A stretch of DNA of 64,000 nucleotides, from the NCBI GenBank assembly GCA_029778535.1, contig JAKOQB010000187.1, positions 62,001 through 126,000 on the forward strand, written 5' to 3'. Of this stretch, positions 54,299 through 63,500 are shown one piece after another. The notes under the pieces are model-generated. The model was not told the DNA's origin. It worked only from the letters and a program-made list of their open reading frames with translations, and made no database searches. This stretch comes from Pseudomonadota bacterium. Lineage in GTDB: Bacteria; Pseudomonadota; Gammaproteobacteria; Burkholderiales; Burkholderiaceae_F. The translations under genes were made by a program, and so were the position numbers. The stretch's first letter is position 1; each line of letters opens with the position of its first letter.

Positions 54299-55447
54299 TC
54301 ACTCCGCAAGTCGTTTGGCCACTTCCTCCAGCATCACCTCGGTCGCGCCGCCGCCGATCGCAAGGACCCGCGCGTCGCGCACCAGCCGCTCGATCGGCGA
54401 CTCGCGCAGGTAGCCGGCGCCGCCGTGGAACTGCTGGCAGTCGTACATCACGTCGTTGGCGAGCTCGCCGGTCAGTGCCTTGAGCATCGACACCTCGCGC
54501 ACCGCGTCGCGCGTCTGGTCGACGAGCCACGCGCAGTGATACAGCAGCTGGCGCGCCGCCTCCACCCGCGCGGCCAGCATCGACAGGCGCTGCCGCACCG
54601 CCTGCTTGTCCCACAGCGGCGCGCCGAACGCACGCCGCTCGTTCACGTAGCGGAACGTCAGGTCCAGTGCGGTGGCGCAGTGGCCGATTGCCATCGCGCC
54701 GAGCGCGATGCGCTCGGTCTGGAAGTTCCGCATGATCGCGTAGAAGCCGCCGTTCTCCTCGCCGAGCAGATTCGCCGCCGGCACGCGGCAGTCCTCGAAC
54801 ACCAGCTCCGCGGTGTCGGAGGCGAGCCAGCCCTGCTTGCTGAGCGCGCGGCCGACGCGAAAGCCCGGCGTGCCCCTTTCGACCGCGAACATCGAGATGC
54901 CGCGCGAGCCTTTCGCCTGCGGATCGGTGCGCGCGGCGACGAAGACGAGGTCCGCGTGCACGCCGTTGGTGATGAACATCTTGGTGCCGTTCAGCACCCA
55001 GGTACCGCCCTCGCGCACGGCGCGCGTGCGGATTGCCGCCACGTCGGAGCCGGCATCGGGTTCGGTCACGGCGACCGCGGTGATGCACTCGCCGCGGCAG
55101 ATCGAAGGCAGCCAGCGCGCCTTCTGCTCACGGTTGCCGGCGTGCACGAGGTGCGGGCTCGCCATGTCGGTGTGCACGAGCACGGTGACGACGAAGCCGC
55201 CGCTGGTCGAGCGCGACAGCGCCTCCTGAAACACCGCGTTGGTGATCGCGTCCGCGCCCGCGCCTCCATACTCGGCCGGAAACATCAGGCCGAGCCAGCC
55301 CAGCGCACCCATCCGGCGCAGCACCTCGCGCGGCACGCAGCCCGCCTCGTCCCACGCGAGCGCGTTGGGCTCGACTTCGGCGGCGACGAAGCGCGCCACG
55401 TGGTCTTGCAGCAGCGCGTGCTCGGAGGTTAGGTAGACGCTGTTCAC
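54299..55447 (-). CDS. liuA: Acyl-CoA dehydrogenase, isovaleryl-CoA type
   Basis: 382 residues from GTG 55447. All three domains are present: GLMFPAEYGGAGADAITN, the FAD motifs ECITAVAVTEPDAGSDVAAI and FITNGVHADLVFVAARTD, and C-terminal QQFHGGAGYLRESPIERLVR. The usual C-terminal catalytic Glu position is Gly (IGGGATEV), while a Glu occurs in FQTERIALGAM, the position used by isovaleryl-CoA and long-chain dehydrogenases. That, with the neighbours, supports isovaleryl-CoA dehydrogenase. The start lacks a good ribosome site, so it is less certain than the rest. Confidence 0.82.
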   Translation of the reverse strand: MNSVYLTSEHALLQDHVARFVAAEVEPNALAWDEAGCVPREVLRRMGALGWLGLMFPAEYGGAGADAITNAVFQEALSRSTSGGFVVTVLVHTDMASPHLVHAGNREQKARWLPSICRGECITAVAVTEPDAGSDVAAIRTRAVREGGTWVLNGTKMFITNGVHADLVFVAARTDPQAKGSRGISMFAVERGTPGFRVGRALSKQGWLASDTAELVFEDCRVPAANLLGEENGGFYAIMRNFQTERIALGAMAIGHCATALDLTFRYVNERRAFGAPLWDKQAVRQRLSMLAARVEAARQLLYHCAWLVDQTRDAVREVSMLKALTGELANDVMYDCQQFHGGAGYLRESPIERLVRDARVLAIGGGATEVMLEEVAKRLAE

Positions 55448-55463
55448 GGCAAGGCAGAACCGG

Positions 55464-55847
55464 TCAGCTGCGGCGCAGAGTGGCCCAGGTCCAGGCTGCG
55501 CCGGCCGCGTCGGCGGCGGTGAACAGCAGCAGTGCGGGCGGTGCCCAGCCAAGCGCGACGAAAGCACCGGAAAACGCCGGTACGGACGGGCGCACCGGGA
55601 CCGTCCACGCGAAGAACGGTCTCAGGTCCGCGCGCGCGGCCCGCCAGTGGTAGGCGCCGAGGAATCCGACCAGCATGCCGGCGATGCGGATCCACACCTC
55701 GTCGGTCGCCGGCACGCCGAACAGACCGAGCAGCGCGTTCGGCCGAATCAACAGCGCGAGCGCCAGCAGCAGCAAGCAGATGCCGAAAACCCGGATCGAC
55801 AGCGCGCCGTGGCTCATCGTGCGGTTCTTCGTGTCATGGGGGCGCAT
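55464..55847 (-). CDS. Small integral membrane protein
   Basis: 127 residues, mostly hydrophobic: helices IRVFGICLLLLALALLIRPN, IAGMLVGFLGAYHWRAA, AFSGAFVALGWAPPALLLFT and a shorter final one. I recognise no specific family. ATG 55847 has an AAGG eight bases upstream; ATG 55817 is an alternative. It lies between the thioesterase and acyl-CoA dehydrogenase genes, in the same direction. Confidence 0.65.
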   Translation of the reverse strand: MRPHDTKNRTMSHGALSIRVFGICLLLLALALLIRPNALLGLFGVPATDEVWIRIAGMLVGFLGAYHWRAARADLRPFFAWTVPVRPSVPAFSGAFVALGWAPPALLLFTAADAAGAAWTWATLRRS

Positions 55848-55863
55848 GCGCCGGCCTTCGTGG

Positions 55864-56295
55864 TCAACTGTGCTCCCCGCCCAGCACCTTCGCGTAGCGC
55901 ACCGAATGATGCGCCAGCAGGTCGCCGGAGCTGTCGCCGCGGCATTCGGCGGCGCCGAACGCGCTGCGGCGCCCGAGCCGCAGCACGCGTGCCGTGCAGC
56001 GCACGCTTTCCGCGCGGCCGCTGCGCAGGAACGCGGTCTGCATGTCGGACGTAACCCAGCGTTCGTCGAGGCCCCGCATCGTCATGATCGCCAGCCACAT
56101 CGCGACGTCGGCCGCGCCCATGATCGCCATGCCGCTGATGATGCCGTCGGGCCGCTCGATCGATTCGTCGAACGGAACCATGAGCTCGCACTCGCCGTGC
56201 GCACAAGCCGTGACGACGAAGCCGTAGTGCCGCAGGAACGGCGACTCGGCCAGTATCTCCTTCAGGTCGTCGACGGTGACGAGCGGATCGGTCAT
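55864..56295 (-). CDS. PaaI-family hot-dog thioesterase
   Basis: 143 residues. ERPDGIISGMAIMGAADVAM with the nearby Asp/Glu, VTSDMQTAFLRSGRAESVRC and GRRSAFGAAECRGDSSGDLL form the PaaI/hot-dog pattern. It probably hydrolyses acyl-CoA thioesters, perhaps releasing CoA from side products of the adjacent branched-chain catabolism. Next upstream on the strand, 83 bp away, is liuB. Confidence 0.88.
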   Translation of the reverse strand: MTDPLVTVDDLKEILAESPFLRHYGFVVTACAHGECELMVPFDESIERPDGIISGMAIMGAADVAMWLAIMTMRGLDERWVTSDMQTAFLRSGRAESVRCTARVLRLGRRSAFGAAECRGDSSGDLLAHHSVRYAKVLGGEHS

Positions 56296-56378
56296 GAGAC
56301 TGGATTCAGCGGCGCCATACCTGCAGGCGGCGCGCAGCGTCGTCGATCACGATGTTCGCGCGCACGAGTGCCCCTGCC

Positions 56379-57986
56379 TCACATCCTGAACACCCCGAAC
56401 CTCGGCTCCGGAATCGGCGCGTTCAGCGCCGCCGACAGCGCCAGCGCCAGCGTCATGCGCGTGTCGAGCGGATCGATCACGCCGTCGTCCCACAGCCGCG
56501 CGCTGGCGTAGTACGGGTGGCCCTGGTGCTCGTACTGGTCGAGGATCGGCTGGCGGAACGCGGCCTCTTCCTCCGCGCTCCAGGTGCCGCCGCGGGCCTC
56601 GATGCCGTCGCGCTTCACGGTCGCCAGCACGCTCGCGGCCTGTTCGCCGCCCATCACGCTGATGCGCGCATTGGGCCACATCCACAGAAAGCGCGGCCCG
56701 AACGCGCGGCCGCACATGCCGTAGTTGCCGGCGCCGAAGCTGCCGCCGATGATCAGCGTGAACTTCGGCACCTGCGCGCACGCGACCGCGGTCACCATCT
56801 TGGCGCCGTGGCGCGCGATGCCTTCGTTCTCGTACTTCCTGCCGACCATGAAGCCGGTGATGTTCTGCAGGAAGATCAGCGGCACCTTGCGCTGGCAGCA
56901 CAGCTCGATGAAGTGCGCGCCCTTCTGCGCGCTCTCGGAGAACAGGATGCCGTTGTTGGCGACGATGCCCGCCGGCATGCCGTGAATCCACGCGAAGCCG
57001 GTGACCAGCGTGGTGCCGTAGCGCGCCTTCCACTCGTCGAACTCGCTGGCGTCGACGATGCGCGCGATCACCTCGCGCACGTCGTACGGCTTGCGCGTGT
57101 CGGGCGGAATGATGCCGTACAGCTCCTGCGGATCGTGCTTCGGTTCGCGCGGCTCGCGCAGTTGCATCTGCTGCGGCTTCACGTAATTCGTCGTGGCGAC
57201 GATCCGGCGCGCGAGCGCGAGCGCGTGCGCGTCGTTCAGCGCCAGGTGGTCGGCCACGCCGCTCATGCGCGTGTGCACGTCGCCGCCGCCGAGGTCCTCG
57301 GCGCTCACCACCTCGCCGATGGCGGCCTTCACCAGCGGCGGGCCGCCGAGGAAGATCGTGCCCTGGTTCTTCACGATGATCGACTCGTCGCTCATCGCCG
57401 GAACGTACGCGCCGCCCGCGGTGCACGAGCCCATCACCACCGCGATCTGCGGGATGCCGAGCGCCGACAGCGTGGCCTGGTTGTAGAAGATGCGGCCGAA
57501 GTGCTCGCGGTCGGGAAACACGTCGTCCTGATTCGGCAGGTTGGCGCCGCCCGAGTCGACCAGGTAGATGCACGGCAGCCGGTTCTCGCGCGCGATCTCC
57601 TGCGCGCGCAGGTGCTTCTTGACCGTGATCGGAAAGTACGTGCCGCCTTTCACGGTGGCGTCGTTGCACACGATCACGCACTCGCGCCCCGCGACGCGGC
57701 CGATGCCGGTGATGATGCCGCCGCACGGCGCGGCATCGTCGTACATGCCGTAGCCCGCGAGCTGGCCGATCTCCAGATACGGCGTGCCGGGGTCGAGCAG
57801 CATCTGCACGCGCTCGCGCGGCAGCAGCTTGCCGCGCGCGGCGTGCTTGGCGCGCGCCTCGGCGCCGCCGCCTTCGGCCATCAGCGCGAACTTGGCCTTC
57901 AGGTCCGCGACCAGGGCGCGCATGTGCTCGGCAGCGGCGCGGAAGTCGTCGGAGCGCGGGTTGAGCCGACTTTGCAGGACGGTCAT
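56379..57986 (-). CDS. liuB: Methylcrotonyl-CoA carboxylase carboxyltransferase beta subunit
   Basis: 535 residues. Opening [80 protein letters not shown] and [20 protein letters not shown] are typical for LiuB/MCCB, with 535 residues the usual length. It transfers the carboxyl group from biotin on LiuD to 3-methylcrotonyl-CoA. Only 12 bp separate its start from the stop of the upstream islet gene and there is no obvious ribosome site, an abnormal setting for this gene. Confidence 0.93.
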   Translation of the reverse strand: MTVLQSRLNPRSDDFRAAAEHMRALVADLKAKFALMAEGGGAEARAKHAARGKLLPRERVQMLLDPGTPYLEIGQLAGYGMYDDAAPCGGIITGIGRVAGRECVIVCNDATVKGGTYFPITVKKHLRAQEIARENRLPCIYLVDSGGANLPNQDDVFPDREHFGRIFYNQATLSALGIPQIAVVMGSCTAGGAYVPAMSDESIIVKNQGTIFLGGPPLVKAAIGEVVSAEDLGGGDVHTRMSGVADHLALNDAHALALARRIVATTNYVKPQQMQLREPREPKHDPQELYGIIPPDTRKPYDVREVIARIVDASEFDEWKARYGTTLVTGFAWIHGMPAGIVANNGILFSESAQKGAHFIELCCQRKVPLIFLQNITGFMVGRKYENEGIARHGAKMVTAVACAQVPKFTLIIGGSFGAGNYGMCGRAFGPRFLWMWPNARISVMGGEQAASVLATVKRDGIEARGGTWSAEEEAAFRQPILDQYEHQGHPYYASARLWDDGVIDPLDTRMTLALALSAALNAPIPEPRFGVFRM

Positions 57987-57998
57987 AAGGGCGCCGGT

Positions 57999-58610
57999 TC
58001 ATGCATTTTGAGGAAACCAACGGCACAGTTGAGTGCGCAGCCTCAAGAAGGCCGGGTCGGTGCAGCGTCTGAGACTGATGGCCGATGCGATGTCACCATA
58101 GACGGATGACGAGCGCGGAAGTCTCAACTCGCGGCAAACGCGCTGAAGCGCTTCCTTTGGTCGGGCTGGCTTGCTGCTCTGTTCGAACGCGAATCCGTGC
58201 TGCGCCAGCCAGGCACGAATGGACAATGCATTCGTCCATCTAAGCGTCTGCGCCAACATGTTGTCACTTCCCCACATCCAGATGTCCACCTCGGGCTCAA
58301 TGACAAGGCACTTGCCAAGCGGACCCCAAAGCGCACCCAGTCTGCCGTTCAGGTCCTGTTCGATTTCGGCGGCAGGCGTTTGCTCGGCGCCGCTTCCTTC
58401 GTGATCGAAGACCAGTAGAGCGTGCGCAAATTGGGAGCGCTCCGAGGCGAGCAAGTCAACACCCGTCGAGCGTACTCCGCCGTCGCGGTTCGGATGCTTG
58501 CGGACGAGAAATGAGATCGGACGAATGCCTAGCGCTTCAGATCGCTGAAGTGCGCTCTCGATCGCGAATCGAGTGTCGTTATCCGGCACCAGGATGACGA
58601 GATCCTGCAT
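57999..58610 (-). CDS. Putative effector of ATPase-effector defence pair (TOPRIM-like)
   Basis: 203 residues, no signal or membrane part. The first 110 residues suggest a Rossmann/TOPRIM-like fold: QDLVILVPDNDTRFAIESAL with Asp10/Asp12, a hydrophobic strand ending in an acidic pair (ALLVFDHEGSG, Asp69/Glu71), then VIEPEVDIWMWGSDN with Glu105, Glu107 and Asp109. The second half has PKEALQRVCRELRLP and ISLRRCTDPAFLRLRTQL. It is encoded 7 bp after an AAA_21 ATPase in a low-G+C islet. ATPase plus TOPRIM-like small protein is the layout of several phage-defence systems. Function as nuclease or sensor is inferred. Confidence 0.65.
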   Translation of the reverse strand: MQDLVILVPDNDTRFAIESALQRSEALGIRPISFLVRKHPNRDGGVRSTGVDLLASERSQFAHALLVFDHEGSGAEQTPAAEIEQDLNGRLGALWGPLGKCLVIEPEVDIWMWGSDNMLAQTLRWTNALSIRAWLAQHGFAFEQSSKPARPKEALQRVCRELRLPRSSSVYGDIASAISLRRCTDPAFLRLRTQLCRWFPQNA

Positions 58611-58617
58611 GTGTCCG

Positions 58618-59913
58618 TCAGCTCAGGATGCCGGCCGCGAAGAGGGTTCCCAAGTCAGGCTGCCCGGCCTTCCAGTCTTTAAGCGCAGGATGTCGATCGC
58701 CGGATTCGATGTCGGTCGCCCCGCTGGGATCTTTGGCAAAACAAAGAATGTCCGTTGGTTCGAGTATGTTCAATGCGACCGGGCTATGCGTAGCCATCAA
58801 CACTTGACCAGAGTACAGCGACGCGAGCGATTGCACGACCGTTTCGATGGCGCGGGGGTGAATTCCGTTCTCGGGCTCCTCAATCAAGTAAACGCCGTCC
58901 ATGCCCGACAAGTAGGCTGGTATCGTCAATGCCAGCAATCGAAGCGTTCCGTCCGACACGAGCCAAGAGGGAACTCGAGCGCCGTTCTTGTAGCGGATTA
59001 CCAGATAGCGATGCTTGTCTTCATCGCGCTCGACGGTTTCGATGTCCTCTATGTCCTCGAGGCCGGTTCTTACGTGACTGAGCCAGTTCCGGAAGCGTCG
59101 CTCGTCGCGCCTTAATTCGGCAACAACCCACGGCAGATTCGCGCCGTCCGGCTGAAAACGAAGCCCCATGCCCGGCGGGCTCGGACGACGCAGAACGAGG
59201 CTATTGAGCACCAGCGACTGCACCCCTCTCTCAAGCAGTCCACGAAACCAAGTTGCGATGGGGAAGCTTTCGTCGTCCTCCGGCAGGTTCGCCAACGCGG
59301 ATTTCGTCCTGCCGAGCCGGAACGAGGGATTGAACCGCTTGGTTCCGTGTGCATAGAAATTGTCGTTCCCCTGCGGATTCTTCTTGATCAGGCTTTCGGT
59401 CTCGGGCGTCTTTTTCTTCGTCACGATGTCGAATGGCTCGGGTTGGACCATCGGAAACAGGTCGCGCTGCACGGGCGGTGGTTTTGGCTTGTCCGAGACT
59501 AGCCACAACGCTTCATGATCAAGACCGATTTCGTTTGTGGTGCGATCCAAACCAATTTCGACCTCATAGCGGACCACGCGATAGGACTGCTTGCCGTTGG
59601 CCGCTCGCCCGCGAACCGGTTCCGGAATCGGCGCTTCGATCGCCAACTGAAAGCTGTCTCCTCGGTTCAACCAAAGTAGCTGGTCAAAGCTGGCGCTTCG
59701 GCTCGAGACCGCTGGCCCGATGTCGCCTCGCGTTCTTGCCAAATCGCCCAGAAAGCCGATGACGTCGAGGAACGTGGACTTGCCGCTGGCGTTGGGCCCC
59801 ACGAGCGCCGCGAATCGACCGACGCGTTGGTCCACCGACTTAAGACAGCGAAAGCGGCTCGCTTGGATACGGCTGAACACGGATAGCTTTCGTTTCGACC
59901 GTTGGTCACACAT
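58618..59913 (-). CDS. AAA_21/SMC-like ATPase of putative defence module
   Basis: 431 residues. Walker A GPNASGKST (39-47), ABC-type signature VSDGTLRLLAL (319-329), Walker B VYLIEEPENGIHP (341-353) and the switch His in ATHSP (374-378) mark an OLD/RecF-like ABC ATPase. A ~150-residue insertion (about 90-240) with KKKTPETES and GNDNFYAHG lies between the lobes. There is no TOPRIM domain in the protein itself; it ends LGTLFAAGILS. It is followed 7 bp later by the 203-residue gene. Codon use is less G+C biased than in flanking genes, consistent with transfer. Confidence 0.85.
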   Translation of the reverse strand: MCDQRSKRKLSVFSRIQASRFRCLKSVDQRVGRFAALVGPNASGKSTFLDVIGFLGDLARTRGDIGPAVSSRSASFDQLLWLNRGDSFQLAIEAPIPEPVRGRAANGKQSYRVVRYEVEIGLDRTTNEIGLDHEALWLVSDKPKPPPVQRDLFPMVQPEPFDIVTKKKTPETESLIKKNPQGNDNFYAHGTKRFNPSFRLGRTKSALANLPEDDESFPIATWFRGLLERGVQSLVLNSLVLRRPSPPGMGLRFQPDGANLPWVVAELRRDERRFRNWLSHVRTGLEDIEDIETVERDEDKHRYLVIRYKNGARVPSWLVSDGTLRLLALTIPAYLSGMDGVYLIEEPENGIHPRAIETVVQSLASLYSGQVLMATHSPVALNILEPTDILCFAKDPSGATDIESGDRHPALKDWKAGQPDLGTLFAAGILS

Positions 59914-59971
59914 TAATTAGCTTATCCCGACTGGCGCTTCCTGCAGCATGCGCATTTGGCTGAACGTTGCC

Positions 59972-61216
59972 TCAGAGCGGTTCTTGAGTGCGGACCACGT
60001 GCGCGACCGCGCGCTCGCGATGCCGCGCGAAGTGCATCGACGCCAGCGCGAGCGCGGCGAGGTTCAGCGCCGCCGACAGGAAGAACGGCGCGCCGATGCG
60101 CCAGTCCTGCGGCGGCAGGTGGCTGACGGCCGCCAGCAGCGGCGTGCCGGCGAGCGGCGCGGCCACCGCCATCAGGCTGTTCAGCGACGACACCGAGCCC
60201 ATCGCCAGGCCCTGCTCGCGCGGATCGGCGGCCTTCGACACGATCGCGTTCAGCGCGGCGCTGACCGCGAACGCGAGCAGGTTGGCGACGATGATCGCGT
60301 ACATCATCCAGCCGTGCGTCGCCAGCCCGTAGCCCGCGAACGCGAGCGTTCCCGACGCCAGCCCCCACATGACCACGCGCCGCTCGCCCAGCAGCCGCAG
60401 CAGCCAGCCGAGCAGCCCGCCCTGAACGACTGCGGCCATCAGGCCGACCACGAACAGCGACAGGCCGCTTTCGCGCGGGCCCCAGTCGAAGCGGAACGTC
60501 GTGTACAGCACCCACACCGAGTGCAGGATGAACTGTGCCAGGTTGGTCAGCGCGACCACCGCGACCAGCACGCCGACGTTCTTCAGCCGCGCCAGTCCGT
60601 ACAGCGACGTGAGCGGATTGGCGCGCGCCAGCTCGATCCGCTTGCGCCGCTCGCGCGGCAGCGATTCGGGCAGCACGAACAGGCCGTAGAGGAGGTTCAG
60701 GAACGACAGCCCGGCGGCGACGAAGAACGGCAGCCGGATGTCGACGTGGCCGAGCAGCCCGCCCAGCATCGGCCCGATGATGAAGCCGACGCCGAACGCG
60801 GCGCCGACCTTGCCGAAGCTCTTCGCGCGGTTCTCGTGCGACGAGACATCGGCGACGTACGCATTGGCGACCGAGAAGTTGGCCGCCAGCGCGCCGCCGA
60901 ACATGCGCACCGCGAGCAACTGCGGCAGCGTGTGCACCAGCGGCGTCAGCAGGAACATCGTGCCCAGCCCCGCGATCGCGGTCAGCAGCACCGGCCGGCG
61001 CCCGAAGTGGTCCGACAGCGCGCCGAGCAGCGGCGCGCACACGAACTGCGCGCCGCCGAACGCCAGCATCAGAACGCCGTACCAGTACGTCTGCGCCTCG
61101 CGGCTGCCGGCAAGCTGCCCGACCAGCGACGGCAGCACCGGAATCAGCAGGCCGATGCCCATCACGTCGAGCAGCACGGTGACGAGGATGAAGGTGATCG
61201 CGGGCGAGCGTTGCAT
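59972..61216 (-). CDS. MFS transporter (TetA/DHA1-like)
   Basis: 414 residues with twelve predicted helices. Motif A GALSDHFGRRPVLL between helices 2 and 3, the DVMGIGLLIPVLPSLVGQLA opening and GAAFGVGFIIGPMLGGLLG in helix 5 (motif C of antiporters) indicate a proton-driven drug exporter like TetA. Divergent from the gamma-glutamyltransferase gene. Substrate unknown. Confidence 0.92.
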   Translation of the reverse strand: MQRSPAITFILVTVLLDVMGIGLLIPVLPSLVGQLAGSREAQTYWYGVLMLAFGGAQFVCAPLLGALSDHFGRRPVLLTAIAGLGTMFLLTPLVHTLPQLLAVRMFGGALAANFSVANAYVADVSSHENRAKSFGKVGAAFGVGFIIGPMLGGLLGHVDIRLPFFVAAGLSFLNLLYGLFVLPESLPRERRKRIELARANPLTSLYGLARLKNVGVLVAVVALTNLAQFILHSVWVLYTTFRFDWGPRESGLSLFVVGLMAAVVQGGLLGWLLRLLGERRVVMWGLASGTLAFAGYGLATHGWMMYAIIVANLLAFAVSAALNAIVSKAADPREQGLAMGSVSSLNSLMAVAAPLAGTPLLAAVSHLPPQDWRIGAPFFLSAALNLAALALASMHFARHRERAVAHVVRTQEPL

Positions 61217-61358
61217 GCGGGGCGGGACGGAGCAGGGGATTGCGATGGTGCAGGCGCGAGCGTATCAAGACGGTCCGCCCGGCGCTTCGCATCAGAACAA
61301 CCTCGGGCTCGCAGTACCCGGGCGCCGCTGCCGGGCGACTCACCATCGGGAGACACGC

Positions 61359-63308
61359 ATGAAAAGCAACCTCACGTCCGCCCGCGGCGGTCGATTTCGA
61401 TTCGCGCTGCTGATCGCCGGCGCGGCGCTGGCGGTCGCGTTGTCGGCGCGTGCGGATGAAGCGCTGGAAACGCCGGGTGTCCCGCCCGGCAATACGCTGC
61501 CGCCGCAGGCGCAGGGCAACGGTCCGCCGCCTTGGACCGGCAAGGCGTACCGGCAAGGCGTGGTCGCCGTCGCGCATCCGCTCGCGGCGGAGGCCGGCGC
61601 GCGCATGCTCGAAGCCGGCGGCAACGCGTTCGATGCAGCGGCCGCGATCCAGTTCGCGCTCAACGTGGTCGAGCCGCAGTTCTCCGGCATCGGCGGCGGC
61701 GGCTTCATGATGATTCACCTCGGCAAGACCGGCGCGACGTTCATGCTCGATGCGCGCGAGCGCGCGCCGATCGCCGCCACGCCGACGATGTTCCAGTTCA
61801 CCGGCGTGTCGCCCGCCAACCAGTTCACCGTAGCATCGACCAGCGGCATTTCGGTCGGCGTGCCCGGCACGCTGCTCGCGCTCGACACCGCGCTGAAACG
61901 CTGGGGCACGATGTCGCTGGCGCAGGTGATCGCGCCCGCGATCGACCTGGCGGAAAACGGCTTCCGCATCAACCGCTTCCTGGCGGCGAACATCGCCGGC
62001 GACGGCGGCCGCACGCAGCAGCAGCCGGAGACGAGCGCGCTCTTCCGCCCCGGCGGCGTGCCGCTGGCCGAGGGTGCGCTGCTGGTGCAGCCGGATCTGG
62101 CCAAGACGTTCAAGCTGATCGCCGCGCAGGGCGTGGACGTGTTCTATCGCGGCGAGATCTCGCAGGCGATCGTCGATGCGACCAAGCGCATCCGCACGCA
62201 GGCGCCGTTGCCGCCGCAGCCCGCCGAGGCGCAGGGCCGAATGACGCTGGCCGATCTGGACCGGTATCGCGTCGAAATTCGCCAGCCGATCACCGTCAAC
62301 TACCGCGGCTGGCAATTCGCATCGTCGGCGCCGCCGTCGTCGGGCGGGTTGACCATCGGCCAGATGCTGAAGATCCTCGAGCGCTATCCGCTCGGCGACG
62401 CGGCGCAGGGCTTCGGCTTCGGCGCGCGCAACACGCTGCACGTGATGATCGAATCGATGCGGCTCGCGTTCGCCGACCGCGCGGTGTGGATGGGGGACGA
62501 GGATTTCGTGCCGGTGCCGAAGAAGGGCCTGCTGAACCAGACCTATGTCGATTCGCGCGCCGCCGCGATCAGCCTTGCGTCACGCATGCCGACGCCGGCA
62601 GCCGGCAATCCGCTGCCGTTCGACGTCGCGTTCGGCGGCCAGTCGTTCAAGGTCGCGCAGGTCGAGGCGCAGGAAGAGGGTGTGCACACCACCCATTTCT
62701 CCGTCGTCGACAAATGGGGCAACGTGGTGTCTTACACCACGACGATCGAGGCGACGTGGGGCACCGGCATCATGGTGCCGGGCTACGGCTTCCTGCTGAA
62801 CAACGAGCTCACCGACTTCAACCTCGTGCCGACCTTCGTGCCCGGCGTGAATCCGGGCGCCAACGACGTGGCATCGATGAAGCGGCCGCGCTCGAGCATG
62901 GCGCCGTCGATCCTGCTGAAGAACGGCGAACCCTTCGCCGCGTTCGGCTCTCCGGGCGGCGCGACGATCATCAACTCGGTGCTCAACACGGCGCTGAACC
63001 TGATCGATCACGGCATGACGGTCCAGCAGGCGATCGATGCGCCGCGCCTGTCGGTGACGAGCGCGACCGGCACGGTGTCGTGCGAGGGCGGCCAGCCGTT
63101 CATGCAGCCTGCCATCAGCGTCGCGGTGCAGGACCAGTTGCGCGCGCTCGGCCATCTCGGCCTCGGCGCCGCGGGAACGAACGCGTGCACGCAGAGCATC
63201 GGCTCGGTGCAGGGCGTGATCATCGACCTGCGCACCGGCAAGCAATACGGCGGTGCGGATCAGCGCCGCGAGGGCACGGTGATCGGGCTGCCGCGGCCGA
63301 GGAATTGA
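61359..63308 (+). CDS. ggt: Gamma-glutamyltransferase (periplasmic)
   Basis: 649 residues. Signal peptide (FALLIAGAALAVALSARA). The precursor carries MLEAGGNAFDAAAAIQFALN, SGIGGGGFMMIHLGKTG, and the self-cleavage site before Thr444 in GVHTTHFSVVDKWGN, followed by small-subunit motifs SYTTTIEATWGTGI and MAPSILLKNGEPFAAFGSPG. It would hydrolyse or transfer the gamma-glutamyl group of glutathione in the periplasm. GGGAG precedes ATG 61359. A stem-loop follows the stop. Confidence 0.94.
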   Translation: MKSNLTSARGGRFRFALLIAGAALAVALSARADEALETPGVPPGNTLPPQAQGNGPPPWTGKAYRQGVVAVAHPLAAEAGARMLEAGGNAFDAAAAIQFALNVVEPQFSGIGGGGFMMIHLGKTGATFMLDARERAPIAATPTMFQFTGVSPANQFTVASTSGISVGVPGTLLALDTALKRWGTMSLAQVIAPAIDLAENGFRINRFLAANIAGDGGRTQQQPETSALFRPGGVPLAEGALLVQPDLAKTFKLIAAQGVDVFYRGEISQAIVDATKRIRTQAPLPPQPAEAQGRMTLADLDRYRVEIRQPITVNYRGWQFASSAPPSSGGLTIGQMLKILERYPLGDAAQGFGFGARNTLHVMIESMRLAFADRAVWMGDEDFVPVPKKGLLNQTYVDSRAAAISLASRMPTPAAGNPLPFDVAFGGQSFKVAQVEAQEEGVHTTHFSVVDKWGNVVSYTTTIEATWGTGIMVPGYGFLLNNELTDFNLVPTFVPGVNPGANDVASMKRPRSSMAPSILLKNGEPFAAFGSPGGATIINSVLNTALNLIDHGMTVQQAIDAPRLSVTSATGTVSCEGGQPFMQPAISVAVQDQLRALGHLGLGAAGTNACTQSIGSVQGVIIDLRTGKQYGGADQRREGTVIGLPRPRN

Positions 63309-63323
63309 CGCTGCTGCAGTGAA

Positions 63324-63351
63324 GAGAGGGCGCGCCGAAGCGTGCCCTCTC
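63324..63351. terminator. Stem-loop after gamma-glutamyltransferase gene
   Basis: GAGAGGGCGCG (63324-63334), loop CCGAAG, CGTGCCCTCTC (63341-63351): an 11-bp stem with one G-T pair. It lies 16 bp after the ggt stop. No T-run follows, so it may act as a 3' end stabiliser or an imperfect terminator. Confidence 0.5.
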
Positions 63352-63353
63352 CG

Positions 63354-63440
63354 CGTCATTCCCGCGCAAGCGGGAATCCAGCGGCTTGGCTTCGAATGAC
63401 GCCGGGTCCCCGCTGGAGCCTGCCCCCGAGTGCCTTAATC
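63354..63440. repeat. Nested palindromic intergenic repeat (dRS3-like core)
   Basis: The core ATTCCC-8 bases-GGGAAT (63358-63377) fits the dRS3 consensus described in Neisseria and common in other proteobacteria. It is enclosed by CGTCATTC...GAATGACG and continues with CCAGCGG/CCGCTGG and GCCCCCGA/TCGGGGGC arms. Several alternative hairpins can form. It is probably one member of a genome-wide family. Confidence 0.6.
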
Positions 63441-63500
63441 GGGGGCGAGGACGACACCGCTGCTTGGCGCGACCTGTTGTGCAGGTGTCCACCCTGGGAG

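Noticed and set aside
56352..58109. Open plus-strand frame of 585 codons
   Set aside because: Mirror of liuB; no domain and no ribosome site.
57970..59980. Attachment-site direct repeats flanking the ATPase islet
   Set aside because: Only short, imperfect similarity (ATGCATTT versus ATGCGCATTT) was seen, which is not significant.
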